Below, one piece after another: positions 1 to 11,542 of a DNA stretch of 64,000 nucleotides; the first letter of the stretch is position 1, and each line of letters opens with the position of its first letter. The stretch is taken from NCBI GenBank assembly GCA_949825025.1, contig OX463784.1:11043431-11107430 (forward strand). The letters are read 5' to 3'. Below the pieces are notes generated by a model. That model did not search any database, was not told the DNA's origin, and saw only the letters and a list, made by a program, of their open reading frames with translations. The DNA comes from Siphlonurus alternatus. Its lineage: Eukaryota; Arthropoda; Insecta; Ephemeroptera; Siphlonuridae. The translations under genes and the position numbers were made by a program.

Positions 1-20
1 AAATAGAAATAATATTTTTA

Positions 21-135
21 TCATTTTATGTTCATTAAGAGGAAAAAATACGTAATCTTCTCTTTTTCTCTCGTAAATTGTACAAAATAAGATGAAAAAA
101 GACGAGGAATACGTTCAAATTTGATAAAAGATTAA
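21..135 (+). repeat. Dispersed repeat copy (pairs with 62158-62275)
   Basis: Both copies share an AAGAGGAAAAAA-type start, TACGTAATCT, a pyrimidine-rich stretch, then CAAAATAAGA and AAAGACGAG in the same order and spacing. The two copies lie about 62 kb apart. No coding content is visible, and the family is unknown. Confidence 0.5.
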
Positions 136-504
136 ACATATTTTCATCGCAGGACACATTTAATTTTTATCAACGATGTGATGTTAAAAGTCTGCAAATT
201 ACAAATCTCTTTGTCTCTTAGATCTTGCATTAAAAAATTCGTTCGTGTTGACCCGAGCTGTAATCACCTGCCCCTTGCATGCATGTGTGCAAGCATGTTA
301 TTTACTATAGGAAATTATACATATATAATTTAGCAGGAACAATCCATAAATGACCTTGTAAAAAGATTAAACATATGTATTTACTAAACGCCTTTGGACC
401 GCTCATTTCATAGGTGTGATTTATTATAATATTGAACTGTAATTTGGTACTCAAGGTTTGTTTATTTCACTTCACGGTTAAAGACGGAGAAGTTGTTTAT
501 TTTT

Positions 505-507
<3 letters not shown>

Positions 508-575
<68 letters not shown>
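508..575 (+). repeat. (GA)n microsatellite
   Basis: About 34 uninterrupted GA dinucleotides. The Arg-Glu repeat reading frame across it is only a by-product of the microsatellite. Confidence 0.97.
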
Positions 576-577
<2 letters not shown>

Positions 578-933
578 GTCAAACCGTCACTGATACATTA
601 TTTTATGTACAGTACGTTATAATTTGTATTGTTTTAAGCAGGAAGAAACGTTTTTATAAATCGACACGATTGTTATGATGATATTACCAAAGAACACGTT
701 CTTAAATTATCTCTGATTTTACGATGTTTGATGATTATCCAAAACGTTTTAACAAGTTTAGACAATAATTTATATATAGGCGTGACTTTTCCTTTCTGCA
801 TAGTCATCCTTAGCTTGCAAAATTAAGCAATCATCATAGAAACAATTATATGGGTTTGTTGACGCCGAACGATTGATTAAAACTTCATATAGATTTACAT
901 GCAAGACGTTGTTAGATGGTATTCTGTTAACAA

Positions 934-1040
934 TAATGTATCAACCTCAACAAATTTTATTGCAGAAATGGAAAGAGGGTGCCATGCAAAGTTATCCTCT
1001 ATCCATTTTTGCAATAAAAATTTTTGAGGCCAAGAATCCA
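934..1040 (+). mobile_element. Deleted copy of palindromic MITE family A
   Basis: The left arm (CAACCTCAA, TTGCAGAAATGG, AGAGGGTG, CAAAGTTAT) runs directly into the reversed right arm (CTCTATCCATTTTTGCAATA, TTTTTGAGG). The body seen in the ~330-bp copies at 36395 and 55409 is missing. This is a short internal-deletion derivative of that family. Confidence 0.65.
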
Positions 1041-1669
1041 TTGATTTTCAGTAATTTTGTGCATCGTTGGTAATGTTAATTTGTGACCTAGGGAGTTTTT
1101 CAATGCAGCAATTACATAAATTTGACTATTTCATGTTGTATTATCTTTGCATTATTATTTTTATGTATTTTTCCATTACTAAAATTCTCGTTCATAAATT
1201 AATGACTCAGATTGCAGAAAACGTCAAGTGATAAAAGAAAATCTAAGCAGTTGGGAATTCAGAAAATTAAAATCTTCCTCTGATTTGTACAATTTTCAAT
1301 TTATAAAGTAAATTGATGGAGTAGAAATAATTGATATTTAATTATTAATCATAGTAACTTTAAAATTTTAAAATAACTAGGAATTCATATGTTATGCTCA
1401 ATTTATTTGTAAATTAAATTAATAAGGTATAAATTAAAAAAAAAACACTTTAATAATCAATAATTAAATATTGTTACAGTACCGTAAAACTTTAAAACAA
1501 TTAGAAATTCATAACCATTTCATAATATTCTTTTTTAAAATCAATTTCCTTTTTTCCCAAATAATTGCTCGCGTTCTATTCCATCGTCAGTTTCTAACAA
1601 TGTTCTTCAACAAAATTCATTAACAATAATTATTGTTCTCCATTCATTTACACGTACCTTGCAGTTGAA

Positions 1670-1800
1670 AGATAGCTCAGGTAGCTTCCGGTTACGAGAT
1701 GTAGACAGCTCAGGTAGTCCCAAGTACTAGATGTAATTAGATGGTTGCCAGATAAGAGATGTGTTCAGCTCAGGTGATTTCAGGTGGAAGATGTTGTTAG
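1670..1800 (+). repeat. Short degenerate tandem repeat
   Basis: The phrase AGCTCAGGTA or a close variant, followed by GAGATGT-type ends, recurs at about 1675, 1710 and 1767. It looks like roughly three degenerate units of 40-50 bp. No function is apparent. Confidence 0.5.
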
Positions 1801-3423
1801 ATCGACGGTCACCGAGCTACTAGTGCGCACTCCTAGCGTCCCGCCCCGGTTATCACGAGCTGGTGGGGGGAGGAGATCTCGCGGCGACTTAATTAACCTC
1901 GTGCTGTAGAAATACGACACGTTCTTTACAAATACATCAGCTGTTATTACATATATGTTATAGTGACTCAAGGACCTTTAAATTGTGTTGATTTTATGTA
2001 ATTTATGATAATAATATGAAGTATTATAAATACATAACATGTCATATTGTATTCCTTACGGGGTAAGCCAGCAGCATTACTAATTATAAATTATAATTTG
2101 CAACACAGTTTATTCATATAACAATCTAATTAAGTATTAGTATTAATTTAAAAGAAAACTTTTTATTTTATTTAAATTATAATAATGTCTAGTATTTATA
2201 TATTATATATAAATATATAATATATAAGTCAGTATGTGTACTTGGTAAGTAACTGAATTTGAATTCATCTTTATATTTGATATTTTGACCAAATAATCAG
2301 GGTATAGAGACTATATAGGGGTTCTTCAATTAAGGGAGTTGTCTTGGACTTAAGTAATGTTTCAGGTGCTTTTTTTTATTCGTCCTTCGTGTTTTATTTT
2401 TTATCATAAATTTATAGCAAAAGAGTCGATCTTAGATAATCTTAGATAATAAGTGATTCAAATTAAATTTATTATTCTATTATTTTAAACAACTTGTCAG
2501 GGGTAAAATAAGACATTATTGCCTTACTCTCGCCATAAAGTTGAATAAATAAAAGAAAAAAAAAATGATTCAAAGTGGACGATGAAAAAATTATATTTTA
2601 AATTTTTAGTTTTTTATTTTGTTGTTTTTTTCCGAACCCGTCATATTGTGAAACCCTATTCCTCCAACCAATTCAATTTGTTCTCCAAAATACATACACT
2701 TTTAACTTGAACCATAATGGCCTTGTGGCTTAAATCCGAATGGTGCATGGCTATGGTTTTATTGTATCATATAAGGTCCGTCGAATTGATTTGATATTCG
2801 CTTCGAAAATATGACAGTTTTTTATTTAATTTTTGAACGTCCCTAAAGAGGTGCCTTTTTGTTTGAACTTTTTGTTATGAAGCTGCAAAACCATGAGGTA
2901 ATGAATTAATAATCAATGTATTTATTCACTTTTCATTTACGTTTTTTTTTTTTTTTTTTTAAAGAAATCTTAAATGATTGATTGGTTTGTATTTTGGGGC
3001 AATTGACACATTTTGGTCATGTATGCCCCCAAAAAGATATCTTATAATCGTTAGACAATGATATAATAATCAAACGTCCATAATATTACATAATTATTAT
3101 ATTATATCATATAAAAAAACACATGCACATAATATAAAGGCTTTCCAGAGATCATAATTAAGAGACATTCGATGGACGCCCTATAGAGGGCGCCTAAATG
3201 CGCCTATATATAGACAGAAAGTTGCAATTTTTGCTTCTTCTCACTTCCAATCGTAAATTCAAGGTTGGAAGCTGCCCAACGTATTTGATTTAACGTTGAA
3301 CTTTCGTCAATTTTCTAAAATTTATTTCTCAAGATTAGCAACTGATTGACCATCATGTATGCACGAACGCCATGCTACGAAATATATGTGTACGTGCGCC
3401 GCGGATGTGTGAATTAGTTTTCT

Positions 3424-3871
3424 ATGGACAATTTGCATCAACTTTTTTTAGTAGCTCAATCGAAAGAGGAGGTCGAAAAATGCACCTGTGAATTTTATGC
3501 GATTTTTATTCGTACTGCATCATGGCTAAAAGAGAGGTCACGTGACCTGGAGCCGGCGCCCGTGTCGCCCGTGACGTCACTTAACTGTTCCGTCAAACAA
3601 ACGATCGACTTTATAACGCTTGCAAACAACCACGTTGCTATGGAAACAAGCAACAATTAATTTATTGTTTACAAGCGTTATATAGACAATCGTTTGCTTG
3701 ACCAGACAGTTCAATGACGTCACGGGCGACACGGGCGCCGGCTCCAGGTCACGTGACCTCTCTTTTAGCCATGATGCAGTACGAATAAAAATCGCATAAA
3801 ATTCACAGGTGTATTTTTCGACCTCCTCTTTCGATTGAGCTACTAAAAAAAGTTGATGCAAATTGTCCATT
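3424..3871. mobile_element. Foldback element (family F), 0.45 kb palindrome
   Basis: Two arms of about 200 bp are near-perfect reverse complements around a ~40-bp loop (about 3630-3668). Similar peptide frames on both strands reflect this symmetry and are not genes. Each arm carries TGACGTCA and GTCACGTGAC. Subterminal sequence (AATCGAAAGAGG, then GTGAATTTTATGCGA) recurs at both ends of the larger foldback at 27146-29150, so the two belong to one family. The outer tips differ by a small deletion. I saw no convincing target duplication. Confidence 0.85.
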
Positions 3872-4707
3872 GTCTAATAGAAACTGTCTTCAAGTTAAAG
3901 AACATCTATTTTTCCATGTAGAATCCCCTCCTTACTTTCCACAATTTTTGAATATTAATTACATATTTATAAATCATTATCGTAAACATTTCTATTAGTT
4001 CAATTTTTCATTTTGTATTACGCATACAAAAATGGCACAAATAAATATATTTTTTGTACTAAAATTCAAAATAAAATTCTAATATATTCAATTTGGTACT
4101 ACCAATTTTCTGTCCACGTTTATGATTTTTTTTTCTATAAACTCACCTGCCATGAAAAGTACACATACTTTGTTAGTAAAGCGTGCCCAAGAATTTATAA
4201 TGAAATTTAGTCACGTGATTAAAATGAGTGAGAAATAAACATAATTATAATTATTTTGAATCTTATGTATGCAGTCTCAAATGTGCATGGTAAGACATTT
4301 TATTCTTTACTAGGTGACTAGGTCACCTTGACTGTGTAAAAAAACACCACTTGGGGATCAGTTTATATATGAGGTTTACACGGTTCCCCCAGCTTAAAAA
4401 ACTACATTGATTCTCAAGTACTCATTATCTGCGAATAAATATTAAAAGTTAATAATGAATTCTATCTTTTACTAAAATTAAAATCACCTTTTTCTAATTG
4501 TTTCATACTTAGTTTACATTCTTTTTTTAAAGGTACTTTATGTTTAACATGGCTTAAGATTTTCAAGTACAATATCTGTCTGTCACCTCTGACATTATAA
4601 ATAAACCGCACGTCTCAAAAATAGAAAATAACAAGAAAAAATAAAAAAAATAGTTTACAAAATTGCTACTAGAGGCAGCACATACTAGAGACGCCTGAAA
4701 AGCAGGC
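3872..4707. other. Non-coding region, no gene seen
   Basis: AT-rich sequence without recognisable coding, RNA or repeat structure, apart from a small perfect palindrome near 4312 (AGGTGACTAGGTCACCT). Confidence 0.5.
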
Positions 4708-4716
4708 AACTTGTTA
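4708..4716. other. Target-site duplication, left copy
   Basis: AACTTGTTA, identical to 20305-20313. It directly abuts the point where the outer inverted repeats of the 15.6-kb foldback begin (both tips start ACC when read inward). Confidence 0.8.
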
Positions 4717-5027
4717 ACCGTGCATAACTTAGCTCCAAGATCACCTCCACGCCAGCTCCAAAGAATTGTGACGTCACGGAAAAGTACAACCCTCGCACAT
4801 TGATCTTGAATGTATTTTAAAACGTTAATTCTTGGGTTAAATGGATTATTAACGACCTGTAGACTGAATATAAATAGTATTTATAACATTTAAGTGTCAT
4901 TTATAAAAATTCTATGATTATTTATTAAGAAATTAGCTAAACTAAAAAATTAAAGGCGGCAAAATTTTAAATGCCATGTCGGAGCTTTTATTAATTAAAT
5001 TTTAAAAGTTGTTGAGCTCATTATTTA
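4717..5027 (+). repeat. Left outer inverted repeat of the giant foldback
   Basis: Reverse complement of 20007-20304 with scattered mismatches. Shared landmarks are the TGACGTCA at 4769, CCCTCGCACATTGATCTTGA, the ATTTATAACATTTAAGTGTC stretch and GGCGGCAAAATTTTAAATGC. The left copy has about 20 extra bases next to the array. Confidence 0.85.
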
Positions 5028-5029
5028 AT

Positions 5030-8000
5030 TTCTAGGGAACGAAGTGTACGTCGATCGTGCCGGTTACTAACACATCACAGATTATAGGTAACAACATCCT
5101 TTAAATGAATCCGTAAAAAAATTTGATTAAACCAGGGGATAAAGGAACAATTTTGACTTGGAGGTGGAAATTTATTAAAAAAAATCAACGATCCTCGGTA
5201 TAAAAAAATTTCTAGGGAACGAAGTAAACGTCGATCGTGCCAGTTACTGACACATCACAGATTATAGGTAACAACATTCTTTAAATGAATCCGTAAAAAA
5301 ATTTGATTAAACCAGGGGATAAAGGAACAATTTTGACTTGGAGGTGGAAATTTATTAAAAAAAATCAACGATCCTCGGTATAAAAAAATTTCTAGGGAAC
5401 GAAGTAAACGTCGATCGTGCCAGTTACTGACACATCACAGATTATAGGTAACAACATTCTTTAAATGAATCCGTAAAAAATTTGATTAAACCAGGGGATA
5501 AAGGAACAATTTTGTCTTGGAGGTGGAAATTTATTAAAAAAATCAACGATCCTCGGTATAAAATAATTTCTAGGGAACGAAGTGTACGTCGTGCCAGTTA
5601 CTGACACATCACAGATTATAGGTAACAACATCCTTTAAATGAATCCGTAAAAAAATTTGATGAAACCAGGGGATAAAGGAACAATTTGTCTTGGAGGTGG
5701 AAATTTATTAAAAAAATCAACGATCCTCGGTATAAAATAATTTCTAGGGAACGAAGTAAACGTCGTGCCAGTTACTGACACATCACAGATTATAGGTAAC
5801 AACATCCTTTAAATGAATCCGTAAAAAAATTTGATGAAACCAGGGGATAAAGGAACAATTTTGTCTTGGAGGTGGAAATTTATTAAAAAAATCAACGATC
5901 CTCGGTATAAAATAATTTCTAGGGAACGAAGTGTACGTCGTGCCGGTTACTGACACATCACAGATTATAGGTAACAACATTCTTTAAATGAATCCGTAAA
6001 AAAATTTGATTAAACCAGGGGATAAAGGAACAATTTTGTCTTGGAGGTGGAAATTTATTAAAAAAATCAACGATCCTCGGTATAAAATAATTTCTAGGGA
6101 ACGAAGTGTACGTCGTGCCAGTTACTGACACATCACAGATTATAGGTAACAACATCCTTTAAATGAATCCGTAAAAAATTTTGATGAAACCAGGGGATAA
6201 AGGAACAATTTTGTCTTGGAGGTGGAAATTTAATAAAAAAAATCAACGATCCTCGGTATAAAAAAAATTCTATGGAACGAAGTAAACGTCGTGCTAGTTA
6301 CTGACACATCACAGATTATAGGTAACAACATTCTTTAATTGAATCCGTAAAAAAATTTGATGAAACCAGGGGATAAAGGAACAATTTTGTCTTGGAGGTG
6401 GAAATTTATTAAAAAAATCAACGATCCTCGGTATAAAATAATTTCTAGGGAACGAAGTAAACGTCGTGCCAGTTACTGACACATCACAGATTATAGGTAA
6501 CAACATCCTTTAAATGAATCCGTAAAAAAATTTGATGAAACCAGGGGATAAAGGAACAATTTTGTCTTGGAGGTGGAAATTTATTAAAAAAATCAACGAT
6601 CCTCGGTATAAAAAAATTTCTAGGGAACGAAGTGTACGTCGTGCCGGTTACTGACACATCACAGATTATAGGTAAAAACATCCTTTAAATGAATCCGTAA
6701 AAAAATTTCATGAAACCAGGGGATAAAGGAACAATTTTGTCTTGGAGGTGGAAATTTATTAAAAAAATCAACGATCCTCGGTATAAAATAATTTCTAGGG
6801 AACGAAGTAAACGTCGTGCCAGTTACTGACACATCACAGATTATAGGTCACAAAATTCTTTAAATGAAACCGTAAAAAAATTTGATGAAACCAGGGGATA
6901 AAGGAACAATTTTGTCTTGGAGGTGGAAATTTATTAAAAAAATCAACGATCCTCGGTATAAAATAATTTCTAGGGAACGAAGTGTACGTCGTGCCAGTTA
7001 CTGACACATCACAGATTATAGGTAACAACATCCTTTAAATGAATCCGTAAAAAATTTTGATGAAACCAGGGGATAAAGGAACAATTTTGTCTTGGAGGTG
7101 GAAATTTAATAAAAAAAATCAACGATCCTCGGTATAAAATAATTTCTAGGGAACGAAGTGTACGTCGTGCCAGTTACTGACACATCACAGATTATAGGTA
7201 ACAACATCTTTTAAATGAATCCGTAAAAAATTTTGATGAAACCAGGGGATAAAGGAACAATTTTGTCTTGGAGGTGGAAATTTAATAAAAAAAATCAACG
7301 ATCCTCGGTATAAAAAAATTTCTAGGGAACGAAGTAAACGTCGTGCTAGTTACTGACACATCACAGATTATAGGTAACAACATTCTTTAATTGAATCCGT
7401 AAAAAAATTTGATGAAACCAGGGGATAAAGGAACAATTTTGTCTTGGAGGTGGAAATTTAATAAAAAAAAATCAACGATCCTTATTGGTATAAAAAAATT
7501 TCTAGGGAACGAAGTTTAGTCGTGCCAGTTACTGACACATCACAGATTATAGGTATCAACATCTTTTAAATGAATCCGTAAAAAAATTTCATGAAACCAG
7601 GGGATAAAGGAACAATTTTGTCTTGGAGGTGTAATTTATAAAAAAAAAAAAAACGATCCTCGGTATAAAAAAATTTTTAGGGAACGAAGTGTACGTCGTG
7701 CCAGTTACTGACACATCACAGATTATAGGTAACAACATCCTATAAATAAATCCGTAAAAAAATTTCATGAAACCAGGGGATAAAGGAACAATTTGGTCTT
7801 GGAGGTGGAAATTTATTAAAAAAATCAACGATCCTCGGTATAAAAAAATTTCTAGGGAACGAAGTGTACGTCGTGCCAATTACTGACACATCACAGATTA
7901 TAGGTAACAACATCCTATAAATAAATCCGTAAAAAAATATCATGAAACCAGGGGATAAAGGAACAATTTTGTCTTGGAGGTGGAAATTTATTAAAAAAAT

Positions 8001-8918
8001 CAACGATCCTCGGTATAAAAAAATTTCTAGGGAACGAAGTGTACGTCGTGCCAATTACTGACACATCACAAATTATAAATAACAACATCTTTTAAATGAA
8101 TCCGTAAAAAAATTTCATGAAACCAGGGGATAAAGGAACAATTTTGACTTGGAGGTGGAAATTTATTAAAAAAAATCAACGATCCTCGGTATAAAAAAAT
8201 TTCTAGGGAACGAAATAAACGTCGTGCCAGTTACTGACACATCACAGATTATAGGTAACAACATCTTTTAAATGAATCAGTAAAAAAATTTGATGAAACC
8301 AGGGGATTAAGGAACAATTTTGTCTTGGAGGTGGAAATTTTTTAAAAAAATCAACTATCCTCGGTACAAAAAAATTTCTAGGGAACGAAGTGTACGTCGT
8401 GCCAGTTACTGACACATCACAGATTATAGGTAACAACATCCTTTAAATGAATCCGTAAAAAAATTGGATGAAACCAGGGGATAAAGGAACAATTTTGTCT
8501 TGGAGGTGGAAATTTAATAAAAAAAATCAACGATCCTCGGTATAAAAAAATTTCTAGGGAACGAAGTGTACGTCGTGCCAGTTACTGACACATCACAGAT
8601 TATAGGTAACAACATCCTTTAAATGAATCCGTAAAAAAATTTCATGAAACCAGGGGATAAAGGAACAATTTTGACTTGGAGGTGGAAATTTATTAAAAAA
8701 AATCAACGATCCTCGGTACAAAAAATTTTCTAGGGAACGAAGTGTACGTCGTGCCAGTTACTGACACATCACAGATTATAGGTAACAACATCCTTTAAAT
8801 GAATCCGTAAAAAAATTTGATGAAACCAGGGGATAAAGGAACAATTTTGTCTTGGAGGTGGAAATTTATTATAAAAAATCAACGATCCTCGGCATAAAAA
8901 AAATTCTAGGGAACGAAG
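5030..8918 (-). repeat. Left tandem array, ~175-bp unit, about 22 copies
   Basis: The landmark CTAGGGAACGAAG (with variants) recurs about every 175-180 bp from 5034 to 8907, roughly 22 units. Each unit holds ACACATCACAGATTATAGGT, ACCAGGGGATAAAGGAACAA and AATCAACGATCC. The three outermost units carry an extra GATC (CGTCGATCGTGCC). Each unit contains a ~65-codon open frame on the minus strand that overlaps the next unit, but since 175 is not a multiple of 3 this is a by-product of the repeat. Units towards the centre are more diverged. Confidence 0.95.
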
Positions 8919-9325
8919 AATTAGTGTCAATTAGGTTGGCACAGACCAAGTAATAAGGCATCCCTTTAATAATATACACCAATTTTGGGCACAATTTTGG
9001 ACAATTTTGGACACAACAAGGAAAAATTTAGGGCACTGCTCGTTATGAAGATATTAGACATCATTATATATTCGGAACGATGACGTTATGGACTTTGCTA
9101 ACTTTACGGTCAGACCAAATTAAATATTTGAGGTATATTATAAGCATATGAGTTGCATCAGTAAACAACCTTTAATTTTGGACATTTTGGGTACAAACAA
9201 TGATAACAATAAAGAAACTTACTGAATTATTAGCATTTTTTTTTTTTTTTTTCAATATGATAGTGAGACTTCACGAGGAAAATTAGCGCCAGAATTTCAA
9301 AGCTATCTTTTTCCTCAATCAGTCT

Positions 9326-10034
9326 TATTAATAAAATTAAAAATAATAAGAATAAACCAAATAAACTTATAATGTATAAAAATATTAAATGCTAATATTG
9401 TGACCTAATATATTTCAAGCGCTATTTAAAAATTAAATAATTATTGGGCAAAAATAATAACTTTAAAATGTAATTAAAACATTACGTGTGTACATATATT
9501 TTATCTTCTAAAATATATCTAATTGTATTATAGAATCTGTTGTTTTTATAAAACTAGCACTCCACCATTTCTATCACCTTTACTACTTGATAATTTTTGT
9601 TAAATTAAATTTTGTTTTTTACAACACAACTCAAATAAACAAAACACACGCCACATTTTAAAGTACTCTATCTTCAGATTAAATCGCTTTTATCATCAGA
9701 AATATTTTCGTGCACCTTCTAGATTTAGTTCTAGTTCGTAAAAAACAAAATTTATTTTAACAAAAATTATTAATTAGTAAAAGAAGTGATAGAAATGGTG
9801 GAGTGCATGTTTTATAAAATTGACAGATTCTATAATACTAACAGATATTTTTTGTAAAACATGTATGTACATACGTACTATGTTTTAATTACATTTTAAA
9901 GTTATTAGTTATTATTTTTTCCCTTATTATTTAATATTTATATAGCACTTGAAATATATTAGGTCACAATATTAGAATTTAATATTTTTTTATACATTAT
10001 AAGTTTAGTCTTATTGTTTTTAATTTTATTAATA
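9326..10034. mobile_element. Imperfect 0.7-kb palindrome
   Basis: The arms start with TATTAATAAAATTAAAAA and are reverse complements over about 270 bp. They share ACTTATAATGTATAAAAATA, TGTGACCTAATATATTTCAA, TGTAATTAAAAC and CTCCACCATTTCTATCAC. The loop is about 110 bp near 9635-9740. It looks like a foldback/MITE that inserted into, or forms part of, the centre of the giant element. Confidence 0.75.
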
Positions 10035-10119
10035 TCTATTTATGTGAGAATTTTGCTTTAATATTAAAATCACTTTTATTTTACGTACTCAAAATTTTGA
10101 TCCATGCAAACTCGAAATA

Positions 10120-10345
10120 AAACCTCTTTTCGGGTTTGGCTCAAAAACCGCGATGCGCAGAACTAGTTTTGCCTAAAATAAAATGCGCCAAAGCCGAAGT
10201 AAATTCTCATATCGGCTTTGGCGCATTTCGATTTAAGCAGCGATCTATATAGTTTTACTCAAAATGAAATGCGAAAAAGCAGAAAAATATCTTATTTCGG
10301 TTTTGACTCATTTCATGGTACGCAGAACTAGAAGTGAGCATTTTT
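10120..10345. repeat. Local inverted and direct repeats around a GCGCCAAAGCCG motif
   Basis: AATGCGCCAAAGCCGA at about 10192 is mirrored by TCGGCTTTGGCGCATTT at about 10214. A diverged form (AAATGCGAAAAAGCAGAA with TTTCGGTTTTGACTCATTT) follows at 10270-10310. Two copies of CGCAGAACTAG (about 10155 and 10321) bracket the block. Function unknown. Confidence 0.55.
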
Positions 10346-10830
10346 TTTGGCATTTGCTCGATCGGCTTTAGGTGCCATCATATAAATTATAAATTTTATT
10401 GTTATTATATATACTTTTTCATTTTTGTCAAGTCACAATTATTATTGGGTAATTTATAGTTATAGGGAAGTAAGGGGCAAAAATCATTAAAAACGAGCTA
10501 TTAGTGACAAAGATTCGAGCTGCTTTTTTCAGGGATGCAAGATATGACCATAGAAGTAATTTTTTTGGCGGTACCAGGAAAAAAGTTCCATAGGTTGACC
10601 TTGGGTGACCTTTGAACTTTGACCTCCGAATAAATTAGCTTTATTTTTTTTACTCAGAATCTAAAGCAGTTACGAAAAACATTATCATTACCAAATGTGT
10701 TGACACTGGTAATGACAATACTAAGTTGGCAGTTTTAAAGGTACACGGGCTCCTCTGATCATGGCTTTAAACTGTAGTTAACTTTTAAGGCCTCAAAGAA
10801 TTGTGGTATTATTAGAGAATTAAGAGAAGA

Positions 10831-11542
10831 TAAGAGTCTACTGGTTGCAAAACCTCTAAAGACCAAATTTTCAAAAATGGTTTTATTATTGATACATATT
10901 CTTTAAAACACATTTTATTTGGTATAAAAATATTGGGTTGCAAAAACCTCTTCATCCCATGCTAAATGGGCTATAAACCAGAAAGTTGTGGTTGCAAAAA
11001 CCTCTACTTCCACGGCGGGAACGTTTAAAAATCACCTTTTCAAATTTTAAAAAATTCTACAACCCTCAAATATTTTTTGAGAAATTTTTGAATGATGAAT
11101 TCAGCTTTCTAGGGGCCACATTAGTATGGTTAGATACCTAGTTTGCCCAAAACTCAAAATTCATATTTTTATGGGTTCATGGGCAAAATTTTTAAGTTTT
11201 TCCAAAATTGAAAAGTTCAGTATCTGACTATACATTAATGACCTCCCTTAACCCAAATATTTTTTTAAAAAAATTCTCAAAAATTTTTTGACACAGATAT
11301 GGGCAGATTTTCAAAAAGTTAGTTGCAAAATCCTCTACTTCCATTTTTGAAAATTTCCATCAATTTGGTTTTTGGTTGAATGGCCAAATTTTTGTTCTGA
11401 ATCTTATTATTTTGACCCAATAAACCCCCAATAAAAATTTCAAGTTGATATGTCAAGAAATAAGCTTGCTACAGTTTTTTGCCCATTACCTAAAAAGTGA
11501 AAAACTGGATTTAGAGATTTTTGCAACCAATATAGACTCATA
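10831..11542. mobile_element. MULE-like non-autonomous element nested in the giant foldback
   Basis: Terminal inverted repeats of about 30 bp: left TAAGAGTCTACTGGTTGCAA, right (reversed) TATGAGTCTATATTGGTTGC, both continuing to CTCTAAA. A perfect 9-bp direct repeat AAGAGAAGA flanks it (10822-10830 and 11543-11551). The phrase GGTTGCAAAAACCTCTACTT recurs internally near 10938, 10994 and 11321. A 9-bp target duplication is characteristic of Mutator-like elements. No transposase frame is present. Confidence 0.7.

Larger units (their letters stand above)
1..3413. other. Non-coding region, no gene seen
   Basis: No open frame here looks like a gene; the short ones are AT-rich and lack recognisable domains. 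The region holds a (GA)n tract, degenerate ~45-bp repeats near 1670-1800, a deleted palindromic MITE near 934-1040, and a segment at 21-135 that resembles 62158-62275. Confidence 0.6.

Noticed and set aside
493..678. Arg-Glu repeat peptide
   Set aside because: Translation of a (GA)n microsatellite.
3424..3870. Matching 78- and 97-codon frames on both strands
   Set aside because: They are mirror images produced by a palindrome, and have no domains.
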